From contig VXAI01000082.1 in the NCBI GenBank assembly GCA_013399305.1, positions 3,124,674 to 3,188,673 of the forward strand: DNA of 64,000 bases, written 5' to 3'. Positions within the stretch are counted from its first letter, which is position 1. Every line of letters starts with the position of its first letter. The DNA comes from Rostratula benghalensis (taxonomy: Eukaryota > Chordata > Aves > Charadriiformes > Rostratulidae). Below the pieces are notes generated by a model. The model was given only the letters and a program-made list of their open reading frames with translations. It was not told where the DNA came from and searched no databases. Below are positions 38,973 through 51,522 of this stretch, one piece after another. Position numbers and translations under genes: made by a program.

Positions 38973-39017
38973 CAATGGCTGTGAAAAACCTTTCTACTTT
39001 TAGGTTTAAAAGTATCC
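38973..39017 (+). repeat. 45-bp interspersed repeat, copy 1
   Basis: The 45 bp starting CAATGGCTGTGAAAAACCTT match 50885-50929 with four mismatches, in the same orientation. I do not know the family. Outside the 45 bp the two copies diverge at once, so it is either a short remnant of an old repeat or a local copy event. Confidence 0.8.
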
Positions 39018-40760
39018 CTCCTCAAGAATTCACAAATGTGTGCCTAAAACACAAACTCCAAAATGCCAACTTCAGCAAAAAACCATTAGCTTCAGACTCA
39101 TAAAACTGAGTACCTGTCTGTTTATGTGAGAGTTACAAATGAATCAAGGTATTTCTTGCTATAAAGTAAAACAAAAACAAAGACATCCGATTGTAATGCT
39201 ATAAGACCTCACAATTTCTCTTTAGTTTCATCTGCTTAGATTTTTCCCTAGAAATAATAATTTAATAAGTTACAAGTTGAATGTAAATTTTACAAAAATT
39301 AGAAATGATGCAACTTTCATACTAGCATTTAGTATTTTAATCTTTCTTCTTTTAAAAAAAATCTCAACTTGCTGTCCAAATTAAATACTGCTATTGGTCC
39401 TCATATCTGAAAATATTCAGTTATTGCCAATGGCAGGTTTATGCTTGGGACACTCTGAAGTTATGTCTGCTCATTGGAATATAACACCAATGGGCTGTGT
39501 GGTTTGCAGTTAACATAATAAATATCTATTAGTCAAACATGAAATATTAGAAGATCACATGAAACTTACCAATAGTCTTCTGTGTGTCCTTATTACAATG
39601 TCGTGCGGGAAAGAGATGGAATGTTCTTAATTTAGAAACAGCATTCTTGAATGTGTCATTAATTCAAGCGTGTCATTACTACAGGTTTAACCTTTAGCAC
39701 AATCAATAACCTCATGCTTCAGTACAAACTGGTATTTTTATACCAAGTGCAGCTGCACATCCACAGTCTGTTTTGACTCTTTCCTGTGTGAAAGTGAAAA
39801 ATCAAATCTTTAAAAGCACATTAGAGCTATAGTTGTCACATTTTGAGTTTGGATATTATGAACTTGTGGCACCCACTAGGTAGGTGTCATGCTAGGAGAG
39901 TACATTCTGGGAGTCAGAGTCTAGGACTTGCTGCTACAGAACCACAGGACCATCTCATATCTGATATATTCCTACATACATCACTATCTTATTCATTGAA
40001 GTCAAATTTATTAAGCGCTCTTTAATTTTGGGAAGTTTCAGTATTGAGATGTTAAAGAAACATGTTGCAATTGCTAGAACTTTGAGGGACTTGAGAGATA
40101 AGCATGACTGTAATTGTACTTCTGCCAAAGTGTCTGAAATTGAGGCAATGATAACATGGTCCCAGATATGTCTATGTCAGTTTTCTCATGTAAGATAATT
40201 ACTCTGCTTTTTGTGGACAGGTACAGATGAAAAGGTTTACAGTGCTATTACAACTGCTTTTGTGCATTGGTTAAGGTAACTGTTCAGTCTTGCAGCACAC
40301 CCAATGTTCACATTTGCTCATTACTTTCTAAAAAAACCTCATCTTGGGGTGAGTATTTCCATGCCTGGTCTCAACTCACAGGTTAACTTCTTCGGAAATC
40401 TGTTGTGAAATATCATTTTGCTATTTCTCAGAAGCAAGACTTTTGATGTACCCTGGGAAAGAAAGTATAAAAATAAAAGTTTACAAGCAACTTGAACATC
40501 CTGTCTGCATGCTCAGAAACACCTGATAAAATTTTAGCAGCTTCTAATGAATCCCCTAATGTGCTTAGGGCATTGCAATGATGTGTTCCAGCCTGCCTTG
40601 GCAAACACATGGGATAAAATGCAGGTAAAAAAACCCCAAAACCATGCTTTACCAAAATAAATAAAAGCAGTCTTTCCAAAATGTAGATTAAAGACCAAAC
40701 CATGCAAGCTAACATACATTACTGAGGTCTGGATAAAACTCTCAGCTGGTGCCTTCAGTT

Positions 40761-40905
40761 TTAGATATCTGAAAATCTGGCCTGTAGTGCTTACTGCTGG
40801 GAGCAGTCACATTGATTTCTATTATTTCACAGAAATCAATTGGACTACTCCCAGCAGTAAGTGCTGCTTTTAGCTGTAAGCACTTACAGGCTCAGTCCTT
40901 AAGAG
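40761..40905. repeat. Ancient palindromic MITE-like element
   Basis: The core is an inverted repeat: 40784-40820 and 40831-40867 pair at 31 of 37 positions, with a 10-base loop (ATTATTTCAC). The arms carry TTACTGCTGGGAG and CTCCCAGCAGTAA. Outside the hairpin are GAAAATCTGGCC on the left and GTAAGCACTTACAGGCTCAG on the right. This layout matches old non-autonomous palindromic elements with a CATTGA...TCAATGG centre found across reptiles and birds, which I remember by motif but cannot name with certainty. Ends are approximate. A small hairpin RNA gene is an alternative reading. Confidence 0.5.
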
Positions 40906-41524
40906 TCTATGTTTCTACATCATTTTTGTGCCATTGTTCTCACCTATACTTCAGTATTGAAAGGTATGGCTCTAGATAAACAACAAAAGTAGAAATGTAT
41001 AAAACTCACAGGCATACTGTACCATCCACCTGAATGAATTGTCATTCCCCAAAAGACTATTAATCTGAATGTGATGTCAACTTCAAACCTATATGCAAGC
41101 ACAGAAATAATTTCAGTTGAATGCCCATAGTGATCACAGGGTACTAGGCTACATTAGGAAAATTAGTGGCATTCTAAAACTTCTTTGTCTATGCTGCTTG
41201 TAACCAGGAAGAAGTTACGATTTTTTTCATGCAAGAACTGCCAAGAAATTAAGCCAGGGTTTTCAGAACCCAAGAAGTGTCTGCCTTATGAACTTGGAAA
41301 TGAAACTGTAGCCCATTGAAGGAACAAAATTTTAGCCTTAATAAAAAGCTTCATCATAGCCGCCATATACTTTGAAGACTGTTCTTGTTCCTTGGTGCTT
41401 TTAAAGCCCCATCACTTGTCTTTGTACTTACAATATCTAACTTAAAGTTGCCATGGGTATGCCAGCTCAAGCAACACTCACGCATTCGTTTGGAATATAC
41501 ACACATCCTGTGACCTGGTAATAG
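40906..41524. other. AT-rich non-coding stretch, no gene seen
   Basis: About 600 bp with nothing recognised. Confidence 0.5.
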
Positions 41525-41750
41525 CAAAGCTCAGATTGGAAGGAACCTCAGAAGGTTGCTAGTCCATACTCTTGCTCCAAGTGCCATCAGACCATGTTGC
41601 TTAGGGCAGTTAGGTTTGGAAAATATCCAGGGATAGAGACTGCACAATCTCTTTGCTAATGCTTGCTTTTCCTCACTGAGAACATTTTTCCTTACATCCA
41701 GCCTGAAACTCTCCTGTTTCAAATTATTTCCATTGTGTCTGTACCTCCTT
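41525..41750 (-). mobile_element. CR1 LINE 3' fragment, diverged
   Basis: Reverse-orientation CR1, about 225 bp. Antisense blocks are AGATTGGAAGGAACCTCAGA near 41532, TGCTCCAAGTGCCATCAGAC near 41574, TATCCAGGGATAGAGACTGC near 41625 and ACATTTTTCCTTACATCCAG near 41682. These are the 3' UTR and last part of ORF2. The copy is older than the ones at 17.8 and 56 kb. The right end is unclear. Confidence 0.75.
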
Positions 41751-44700
41751 CAGTAGTCCACTGTAGAATGCCAGGCTCCATCTCTTTTATAACCTATGGA
41801 TTGGTATTGCAGGGCTTTTCCATTCTATGGCTACCATATATCATAGAGATAACAAGCAAGAGGTTTTGATGTTGAAGACTTGTGTGAAAATTCCTCTCTC
41901 TCTCCTCTCCAACCTCTTGATTAAGGGCAAACAGGACTTATAGCATTGAAGGTCTGATACTGGGGTCCATAAGGCAATCCAACATAGCATACTGGATAAA
42001 CTTTTGCAGTAACATAGTTCAGATGGTCTACATAAACACAAGCAATATACACAGAGAATGTGGACCTCTGTAAAGAGGCATTTGTGTAAAACACACATTC
42101 TGTTAAGTATGTTGTCTTGTGGACTCAAGCTGTTTCCAAGTCTATCAATCCTGAAGATAAAGAATAGGAGCACAGCTACATAGCTTAACTTGATGCTATG
42201 TTTAAGATACCTGACATAGCTTCAAGTTATCCGATACAAAAGTGTACTGTTACATATCTTATAACTGTATAGTTCCTGGGTCAGGTCTCAGGAACAGGGT
42301 ACCTAAAGTTCAGACTACTTTGGAGGTCTACACCCCTTGTATTATGGAGACTACTTTGTAGTATGAAGCTCTTATGAGCTGTAGAAATCTGAATGAATGA
42401 GAAGAAACCTGAATCCCAATTATTTTTCATATAAAACGTAGGTGCAACCAGCAATTTCCTTCTAAAAACGTAGTGTCCAGAGGACCCAAAGCATCCAGCT
42501 TCAAAATCTTAGCTAAATTGTACCAACCAGAACTATTTAGCTAGTTTAGGTAACACTACAGCAAGCTTGTGAACAAGCAAGTTACTAGCAGCAATAGCAA
42601 ACAAAACAGACTTCAGGTCGCTGACTATTTTTGTTGATTTCTTTACAAAAGAATAATTGTTGATACCTTGACAATTATAAGAGTGGAGGAACAGGCTGTG
42701 TGATTAGCTAGCCTGGCCAATTCTTTGTAAGTATGCCTTAAATCCTCCTCTTTTATCACTTCTTAATTACAATTGCAAGCTGGTCACTTAATCTTTTATC
42801 CCAACCTTTAGCTTTGAGATCTTCCCCTCACTTAGGAACTTACAAGTCATTTTACATAATCTAATTACTCTAGGTTTGCTAAAGCATAAAATTGTAATAA
42901 GGATTTGAGAGCTCTTACACCCCATTATAGCTAGATAATGAGAAAACACATTCCTCCTTTCTCTTACTTAAATTTACGTATTAGTTACTTCATTTTGGAC
43001 ACCTTGACTTTCTCTACTATAAATAAATCAATGCCTAGACAGAAGGTCTAGCAGGTCAATCAAAATAAGAACCTTCCTCATGACTCAAAGAACCACGATA
43101 AACTTCCTGGTTTGGGTCATTTCTTGCAATTCTTACATCCTCACGCTGTCAGGAAAGATTGAGAGCTCTGGTTTAGGAAGGGGAACAAGAAAGAGATAAA
43201 TGAGAGAACTGTGTAGATGAAATTTAGTGGCACAGAACACAGGCAGAGATCACATACACATGGAAAGATATATTCAAAGAAACTGGCAGAGTTATGCAGC
43301 TAAACAGATTTCAATGGATGCAAGCAAAATATTTTACCATGTGACTTTTATGTCATACTTTTTCCATTTATAGCCAAAATAAGCTTACTGCTATTCCTAG
43401 CCCACAGGCAAGAGTAAATCAAGCTGTCTTCCAGCTTTAAATCAGCAACTTGCGCACTACAGTAGGATTTGCATTATTTCCATCATTCCAAGTTAAAGCA
43501 GCCATTCCATGCCTTTTTATGATTTCTCATATAACCATACCTGGGTAATCAAGAGCAATTTATGGTTCACATTTTCCCCGATAAGGAGTATTTTTAAACA
43601 GAAAAAGAAGACTTATTTACAGAAATATCCTTGAACTTAGTTTAGTTGAACACTCAGACATCTCTCTAATCCAGTGGTTTAAAAGCAAAATATCTTTTCA
43701 TTATTAAAAGTGAAAGGAAAAAACAGTAAAAGCTGACAGTATGTTATATATTGTGCAATACACTTGCACCACATTTGCATACATATGTAGACACATACAT
43801 TATTTAGGTATCTTTTTTACAAAAAAAAAACCAGAAAATGACAACACAACAACAAATAAATACAGCATATTAGAAGTTAAAAGCATTTTCCAGTTCAAAT
43901 ACCATCTTGTCATATGAAATACTCCTTTTGTGAAAGAAAGCAGTTTCTCTCCATTGTTGACCTATGGAAAGTTGCTGAGATAGCTTTTTTTTCTCTAGCT
44001 AACATCTATGACGGATAGATGAAGGCTGTTGGCTAGTTAATCAGCTACAAAAGACACATAAATGTCTATGAAAATATATAAATATGACTGACTGTATTAA
44101 AATTTCGGCTATTGAAAGTGGCAAGGAAAACATAGAAAAAAGAGCTAACAGCAAGCTTCTGTATAGAAGTTTACATGCCCAGGCAGTAAGTTTTCTGCAT
44201 CAACTTTTGTGGTTATGCTTTTTAGACAGTACACTTCACCTCTTTATCTACATATTACAAGGATTCTCAAATTTGGAAGAACTACCCTTTCAAAAGGTTA
44301 TTGTCTTTCAAAGCTAGATTAATAGCCTAATTAGTAGTTCCATTCCAATTAAGAAATTATTTCTGATTGTGTCCAAAGTGGCAGCACTTAGCAGCCCAAA
44401 CCTCCATAATTCTACAAATTGCAATTACATTCTCATTGAATACTACTATAAGCTTCCTATACAATAAAGATTTTCTTGTTCTCATGAGATTTCACTGTTC
44501 TCTTACTGTGTTTTTCAGTGCAATTAATATACACAAAATAGTCATAAAAGGAAAACCAAATGGTATTACCAAAGCAAATCTGAACAAAATTAAATAAAGG
44601 TGTTACCAGCTGCTTTACAGTGATTAAAGATTTTGCATTATTTCTAGTGAAATTTTAAAATCTTCAGAGATCATGTGAAAACTGATTGTCAGGAAGATGC

Positions 44701-47700
44701 GGACTAAGTGACTACAAACGATGATGAAATAGCCATAAATGTAAGTTAGCTCTACAGATCAAAGGTTCAAATTCCAGCTAGCTCCAATATGTAGGTTATT
44801 TTTCAAAATGAAAAGAAATTACTGTATGCTAAATGTTATAAGCTAACCAGATGGCCACTTAATAGATGAACCGCACTGCACCCTTTCATATGATAAAAAC
44901 ACAATGAGTGTTTCATTTGGATTCCAATCAATTTTAATTCATTTTTACCAGACAATACAGGCAACTAATGATTACTCAATTAACCTCAGAGCACCATAGT
45001 AACCAGTGAATCTGAGAAACATAGTGACAAATGCATTCTGAACAAACTGGATAACATGGATCAAACATACTACATTAAAATGAAAGCAAGAATATAAAAT
45101 TCCCAACCCTTTTTTCTTTCCAGTTTGTTTTAACAATACTTAGCAAAAAATTGGAAGCACAAAGAGAGCATTTTCATGTTAGTGTCTAGGACTACAAAGA
45201 ATGCAATGTTTTAAATAGACATAACTTTTCCCAGTGTATGAAGTGTACTTAATGAAGATTTAAATTGCATGTAGATGTATGTAATCTGTGAAACCAGAGA
45301 AAGTAAAACCTATCTAGATTAGCAAAATGTATGCTGTTGGATTAACAGCAAGTGCAGAACACACCAGACCACAAAAGGAACCTCAGGCAGAGGCTGAAGT
45401 GAGAAATAGTGCCAGTAAAAAAATTAGACTAACAGTAGAGATAATGTAAGAGAACTGAAGGCTCTCCACAAAGGGCATATGGTTTTGTAAAGTGGTTGTT
45501 ACTATTGAAAGCACTAACAACAAAAGATTTATTTTTTCATTGCTTAGCAAAATACACTGAGAGTGCCTAAAATTTTCAGCTGGTATCACTGAATGCATCA
45601 TAAAGAAAATATATTTCAAGTCAATATACCAAGAATGTTCCTTCCATTAACATATAACAGTAGTGTTATGAAATACTAGAACTCAGGATGTATAACACCA
45701 TATCACTAAGCAGCTCAAACAGTTTTATGATACTTGAAAGTTTCAGGGTTTTTTTTGTCTACTATATCCACAGAACAAACTTTGAAAAAACTCATTGGGT
45801 AGCATATCATATGGTATGTTCAATGACAAGAATACATTACATAATGCTGAAGAACACAGGATGGTGAGTAGAAATATTATGTTTAACATTCTACCAGAAA
45901 GCACAAAGTAACCGAGATTTATTTTTTTTTTTCATTGAATCACATACTTTCAACAGCTTACCAATCAGGCTTTCATACTTTCATTCCATTTATATGATAA
46001 GCATTTGTGTTTATTATACTGAGAAACAGTTGCTTATCCAAGATTACTTTTACTAATGCTTCCCCCATCTTTACTCTATTAGCAAGACAGATCTAAGGAA
46101 AGGGATATTAAATTTCAAATTTGTAGGAATTTCACACTAAAACACTGAATAAAAAGCAGCCAAAAGCATGGCCAACACATCAACTGGAGTACAAAATATG
46201 TTCTTGTTTTGTAATTCCCGGGTTACATAAGGCAGTAAAAAATTCATACAGTCTATATTAAACATACAACTAACATCAATGCAACAGCATATTATATATC
46301 AGCCACAGAAAATCCTTTTTGAATGTTTTAAATGTATTTCCCAAGGATGATATAAAAATCTTTACTTCCACGTAGAACGCAGCTGGGACAATTTGGAAAC
46401 AAGTGAGAACAGACACAGTCATAGGAAGGAGAAAAAGCAATCCAGGGAGATCAAGTGAGAGGACTGAGGAAACAAACAAATTTGATTTGTGGAGTTAAGG
46501 ACTCACTAAAAAAAGCTACACGAAGAAGAGCTGTGATTTTTTTTTCATTATATGGAGAAAGACTCAAAGATTCAGTTGAGTTAGAACCCTTAAATATACA
46601 AATTCACCATAAAACAGGGTGAGACCAGAGAGGGTAACATGTTCTCCAAATATGAGAATAATTCTGCACCTGAACATCTTCAAATACAATGATTACAAGG
46701 AGACCATAAATAAGAAATATACATGTATTTTACAAAGTTTTCTCCCCTACTCATTCCTATCACACTTAGGACTTCAAAACTCAAACCACCAAATTTAAGA
46801 TCATAATTTAATTATTTTTCCTGATAATAAGAACTTGAATTTCATTTTTTATCAATAATTTGTTGATTCAAAACTGAATTGTAAGCACCACTTCTTAAAG
46901 AGCATGCTCCTCCTTCTTCCAAAATTTTGATATGACAGCTTTCTAGCATGGAACTCATCAGCTACATTGCACTACTTCACTAACTGCCTTGCTCAAATAC
47001 ATTTCATAAAGAGACAACACATTAAGATGTTGCAGTCTTTGGTGACATTCTTCAGAGCAATATCACCTAGTGGGTTAGGAAAAATTAAAAATTCAAACAA
47101 AATTGCATACCTTTTGAAGCCTTCAGACAGAGCAAACATCTCTCCATTTTGTACTTTCCATTTTGGCAATTAAATATCCATCCAACTCTCTTGGGAAAAG
47201 TATAAAAAGTATTCTTTCAAAAACTTAATATTCCATAAGAAACTTATAAGAAACTTAAAAGTCTCCATTTCAGGCTTCAAAAGAAGGTTCTGAGTTACAG
47301 AGCAGCATGCAATAAAGACAAGTATCTTCTAGTATTTGCAAACATTGCTAACAGGGATAAAATTTTCAGTTTAGGCTATTCCAGTATCACTGCAGGATTT
47401 CTGTCTAGAGCTCAAAAAAGTGTTATTAAATATTCATATTTTCTTCAGTTCTGGCAATCAATCTGCAATCATCTGTTGACTGTACCATAGCACATGACAG
47501 ATCTGTACTATACAAATTGAGAAAAAGAGTTGTGAAATTGCAGTCATGCTCACAAAGGCTGAATATATTACTCTCAGCTTTTTCTAGGAGAGGTCCAGCT
47601 CATCTTTTGTGTTCTGCACTCACTACTATCTCTTAAAAACTGTAGCAGCAAAGTAGGATATTCAGAGTACTTAGCCTACAGTCAGACTGATGGTTCCTGC

Positions 47701-48779
47701 ATAGACAGCTGTGAACTCATAACCAGAGATCTGGAATAAGCAAGAAGTTCATATCAGAATGAGTATGGACCCATGTAGGGGTAGTGGGACAGACAGGAAG
47801 CCTCCTAGCAAGCTATGCCTAGTTTTTGCCTCAATACACCTCTTTAAGCAGCTTTTAAACATTCCATACTGGCACTATCTCACTGGGACAAGGAGCTGTT
47901 GATCCAGGGCTCAGAAAACACCTCTTTCTGTAGTACTTCATAAATTTTGTGATTTGTTAGTAATCACAAAGACAAAGAATACTTTTAAAATATGGCTTGA
48001 CCATAGTAATTACAGCAACAGTTCTGAGGCTCAATAAGTGGATGGAATTATAGAGGGCTTTTGTTTTTCCTTACTATTTACAATATACTAAGCTCCTACC
48101 TACTACTGTCATGCTTTTATTTGACAATGGTTTGTCCAGGAATTTGAGTTTCTTTTGTTAAGACATACACAGTTTCACCTTTTCATAGTAGAGCAACTTA
48201 AAGGTTTTCTGCTAACACATTTAAATAATTATCAGTCTTTAAAATCCTAGGTGAAAAATTATAATAATAGATCTTACCCTACTGCATGCAAAACTATGAG
48301 ACTCATTTAGCACATCTCCCATTCTAACTACTTCAGAAACTATTTTGAAGCTATCGCTATGCAAAGTTATCACTATATTCCCTAACCTTATGCCCCATAA
48401 AAACACATTTGAGACTAACTTTGAATTTCACACTAACTGGATAAAAAAAAAAATATTTCAGGATTAGAATTTCAGCCATAACAAGTCTAAATCCATACTA
48501 CACCTGTTGAGCAAGTAGGAAATGTAGCCTATGCCATAATTCAATCCCCTCCAGCCTAGACAGCCAAACACCATAAAGATACTTTGCATAATTAAAAACA
48601 CTCCCTGAAGTCTACTCTAAATTACAGTAGGAAGGCAGAGAAATTGCTGTTTCAGGTAAAGCTCGCCACTCTGGCTCAACTCCAGTTTGCTTTATCCAAC
48701 TCTACAGCTTTACACAAATAAACAAAGATGTTAAACTGGATACAAAAGATCTGGCTGCTCACATCAAGCTGTTGTCCAG
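41751..48779. other. Long AT-rich non-coding stretch, no gene seen
   Basis: Seven kilobases without a recognisable gene or well-preserved repeat. 42650-43010 is unusually free of simple repeats and has several TAATTA cores, listed as a weak finding. Small frames have no exon borders. Confidence 0.5.
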
Positions 48780-49260
48780 CTTTATAATATTCATTCTTTT
48801 GGGGGAAATGAGCAGCACGCTAATGCCTTCAACCACATGCAGCAACTAGGGATTATTTGAACACTGGAAACTGGATGCAATAAAGCACGCCTGATGCAGT
48901 CCTTTTTGCATTATTTCTGTCCCTTAAACATCAACTGCAGAAAACCCTCCCACAGAAGTCCATGAACAGAGCACCAACTCCACTGGAACAAGGCAGCATC
49001 ACCGAGGCAATACTGCAGTACTCTTTGCAGCCCCTCAGAGTTTGGCTCATCAAAACAAAAAAAAATTCGCCTTTTTCTAGGGCACAAATTAAACAGAGCA
49101 GCTCACTAAAGTCTAATTTAATACACAGACCTGACTTTATGCTACCAAATGAGAGCACAGAGGATTAATTTACTTCTTCATTCAGTGCTGAGAGGAGTTA
49201 TTGAAAACTATAATTTTTACTCAGGTCATCCTACTGCATTAATTTCCACAGTGTTGTCTT
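48780..49260. promoter_or_regulatory. Candidate conserved non-coding element
   Basis: A non-repetitive 480-bp stretch of balanced composition with many short palindromic and homeodomain-like cores (TAATTT, ATTAATTT), CATCACCGAGGC near 49000, AGTTTGGCTCATC near 49040 and CACAAATTAAACAG near 49083. Both strands carry overlapping short open frames (48931-49158 minus and 48962-49168 plus), which shows lack of stops rather than coding. Enhancer-like by texture only; cross-species alignment is needed. Confidence 0.22.
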
Positions 49261-50023
49261 AAAACATTTGACACAGCACTTCCTCGCATGACCCAAAGGA
49301 CTGTAATAAAAACCTGACTTCACTGAAAATAGAAGGCAAAAGTCCTTATTCTCCTGTGAGACTCCCATAGAGAAAGCTGAAAGACCATTCTTTGTGCATT
49401 AGGTATTTGTTAATCAAGAGGACATCACAACTCAAAATTGATACTTGCTGCTAAGATGCCAAGAAGCCGGTGGTTTTTAGTTCAACAAAGTGATTGAGAA
49501 TACTACGCTACTAGGTGGTGTATTCCTGAAGAATATCACTCTTTTAGCATCATAGAATTGTCTAGGTCAGAACTTTAGTAGGAGGCATTGCTGACACTGG
49601 ACTACTACTAATGGCAATGAGCACTTGAATTTGTGCAGGTATATGCAGTTTCAATACAAGCAAGCTTAAGCATGTCTTGAAAAAAGAAACAATAATATCT
49701 TAATTTTATTAAAACGCAGTGGACAACTTCCCTTGTGACCAGCTGATGCACCCAGGTGGAAGTGATTTTTCTAAAACATTGTCAACAATATACAGAGGCA
49801 GAGAAGAGTTCAAAAGAATGGGCAAAAAGCACAACAAGCTAACCAAGAAAACAAACAGTAGTATAATCTTGAACAAACTTGAATGAAAATTTTGAGTCAG
49901 TTTAAAAAGTCCTGATTGGCTAATACAATCTGAAGTTAGATACTAACTTTTGAATTTGACAGTGAATGAAATTAAGTTTTGAAAACAAAAGTTTTCTATA
50001 ATTTTATCAAACCTAGGTCTTGC
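49261..50023. other. AT-rich non-coding stretch, no gene seen
   Basis: Nothing certain. A TCATAGAATTGTCTAGG string at 49551 resembles the antisense start of a CR1 3' end but does not continue. Confidence 0.45.
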
Positions 50024-50265
50024 TTTTTTTTTTTTTAATTGTTGCTATTTGTTTGGGGCTGGTTTTTTTATTCAGTCTGCCACTCCACACATCACTAGAA
50101 TTCTGAGCATTGTAATGCATTGCTCCTGTGCTCCAAGGAGACTGTCCTTGGAGATTTCCCAGCTCTCCTGGACCCCCTGAGCCCTCCAGTCCTGCTCTAC
50201 ACTGAGATCCCAAGAAGATCCCCAAACAAGACAGACGTGTGATCTCCTGAAATTCAGCATTATAA
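50024..50265 (-). mobile_element. CR1 LINE internal fragment (ORF2 linker)
   Basis: Read on the minus strand, 50072-50260 gives a 62-codon frame whose pattern (NFRR near the start, then GVQESWEISKDSLLGAQEQC) matches the ORF2 segment between the endonuclease and the reverse transcriptase of CR1. The fragment is GC-richer than its flanks. Neither endonuclease nor RT is visible beside it, and the CR1 3' end is absent. Its left border is a run of 13 T at 50024-50036. A piece from the middle of ORF2 with no 3' end is not what normal CR1 5' truncation yields, so it is either the relic of a longer copy or a separately moved piece. Confidence 0.55.
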
Positions 50266-51522
50266 TTCAGCTATTTGTCTTGCACTCCCATTGCCTGACT
50301 AGCATCCTGCCACTGATAGGCTTCTTAAATGTCCATTTATAATAGAGACCTGGCTGATATGAGCTGCGAGATTGCAGAAAGAAAGAAATATAGAAGAAAA
50401 AAACATATTCCATTTCTTTTTTCCACTCTAAGAATCTCAGACATAATTCAATCTAAAAAGTGTGAATTATGGGGTTTACATCACTCATAATTCTTTTCCA
50501 GTACTACAAAACAATAGAAATAACAAGAAATTACAAGTCCTGAAAAAAAGTTTTGTTAATATATTTGATTACCTAAAAAGAGTAAAAAGAGATATCCACT
50601 TCACAGTGGCAGTGGCTCTAGTTTTAAAACAAAGCTACATAAAACATGTATTGACATACGCATAGAAGATAGATCAGACTGAATTACAAATGCCACCTAG
50701 GAAGAACTATATCTTAAAATTTTATTTCTATCTAAGCTAAAAAAAACCCCACCCCACATTATCCTGGGATTAGAGAAGGCTACAAGGCAAACAAAACTTT
50801 TTTTTATCCAGTTACTCAGAAATAAGATGGTAGTTGCAAATAAACCACCACATGCCTCAGTAACTGGTAACAAAAACACAGGGTCAATGCCCATGAAAAA
50901 CCTTTCTACTTTCAGGTTTAAAAGTATCCTTATTAATTCTACTTTTTCCTACATATATAAACATAGGACATTTGCCCACTTCACAAGTGACTAAGAACAC
51001 TTTAAGCATATAAACACCTACCATTTATTTGCCTTACTCCTTTTAAGGAAAGATAAAGATTTGCAGTCAGTGTGCTTTACTGTGTTATGAATAAAACTAA
51101 AACCAAGTCATTCAAAACCAAAGTCAATAGATCTAGAAATGATAACCTGAGCTCAATAGGTTAGAAAGAAGAGTTGTAAGGTAAAACAGGGAACCTGCAG
51201 GACTCAGAGACAGACCATCATCCCATGTTCACAGCTGGTGCCTTAACTGGTTGGTTTGCTTTTTAAAACAGACATACTTCGCTGGTGCTTCTGCCTCCTC
51301 ACAGTTATGCTGGCCATAATAAAAATAGAGAATTTATGCTTACTGACACCATGTCTAGATCATAGTAAGAAGCCTAGAAATGTTAATGAATCATAAAAAC
51401 TAATTACGAGATAAGCTACTGAGTCCTGAGGTTTTTTTGTAGCAGCATGTTCTCAACAAGAAATACTTTGGAAAGTCCTAAGATATTTTTCTTCTCAAAT
51501 CTCTGGTTGCACTGTGAATCTT
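50266..51522. other. AT-rich non-coding stretch with 45-bp repeat copy
   Basis: No gene recognised. It holds the second copy of the 45-bp repeat at 50885-50929. Frames at 50462-50665 plus and 50697-50894 minus look incidental. Confidence 0.5.
50885..50929 (+). repeat. 45-bp interspersed repeat, copy 2
   Basis: The 45 bp starting CAATGCCCATGAAAAACCTT match 38973-39017 with four mismatches in the same orientation. The shared core AAAAACCTTTCTACTTT and AGGTTTAAAAGTATCC is identical between copies apart from the single C/T that separates these two blocks. Family unknown. Confidence 0.8.

Larger units (their letters stand above)
36847..40760. other. AT-rich non-coding stretch with simple repeat and palindrome
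   Basis: No gene recognised. It contains an AT-rich simple repeat at 37283-37360, a 26-bp palindrome at 38386-38411 and one copy of a 45-bp repeated sequence at 38973-39017, listed separately. The 79-codon frame at 38592-38831 plus is not recognised. Confidence 0.55.

Noticed and set aside
46530..46700. ATGGAGAAAGACTCAAAG stretch resembling a CR1 ORF2 tail
   Set aside because: One weak block without supporting neighbours.
49551..49585. TCATAGAATTGTCTAGG string resembling an antisense CR1 start
   Set aside because: Similarity stops after about 20 bp.
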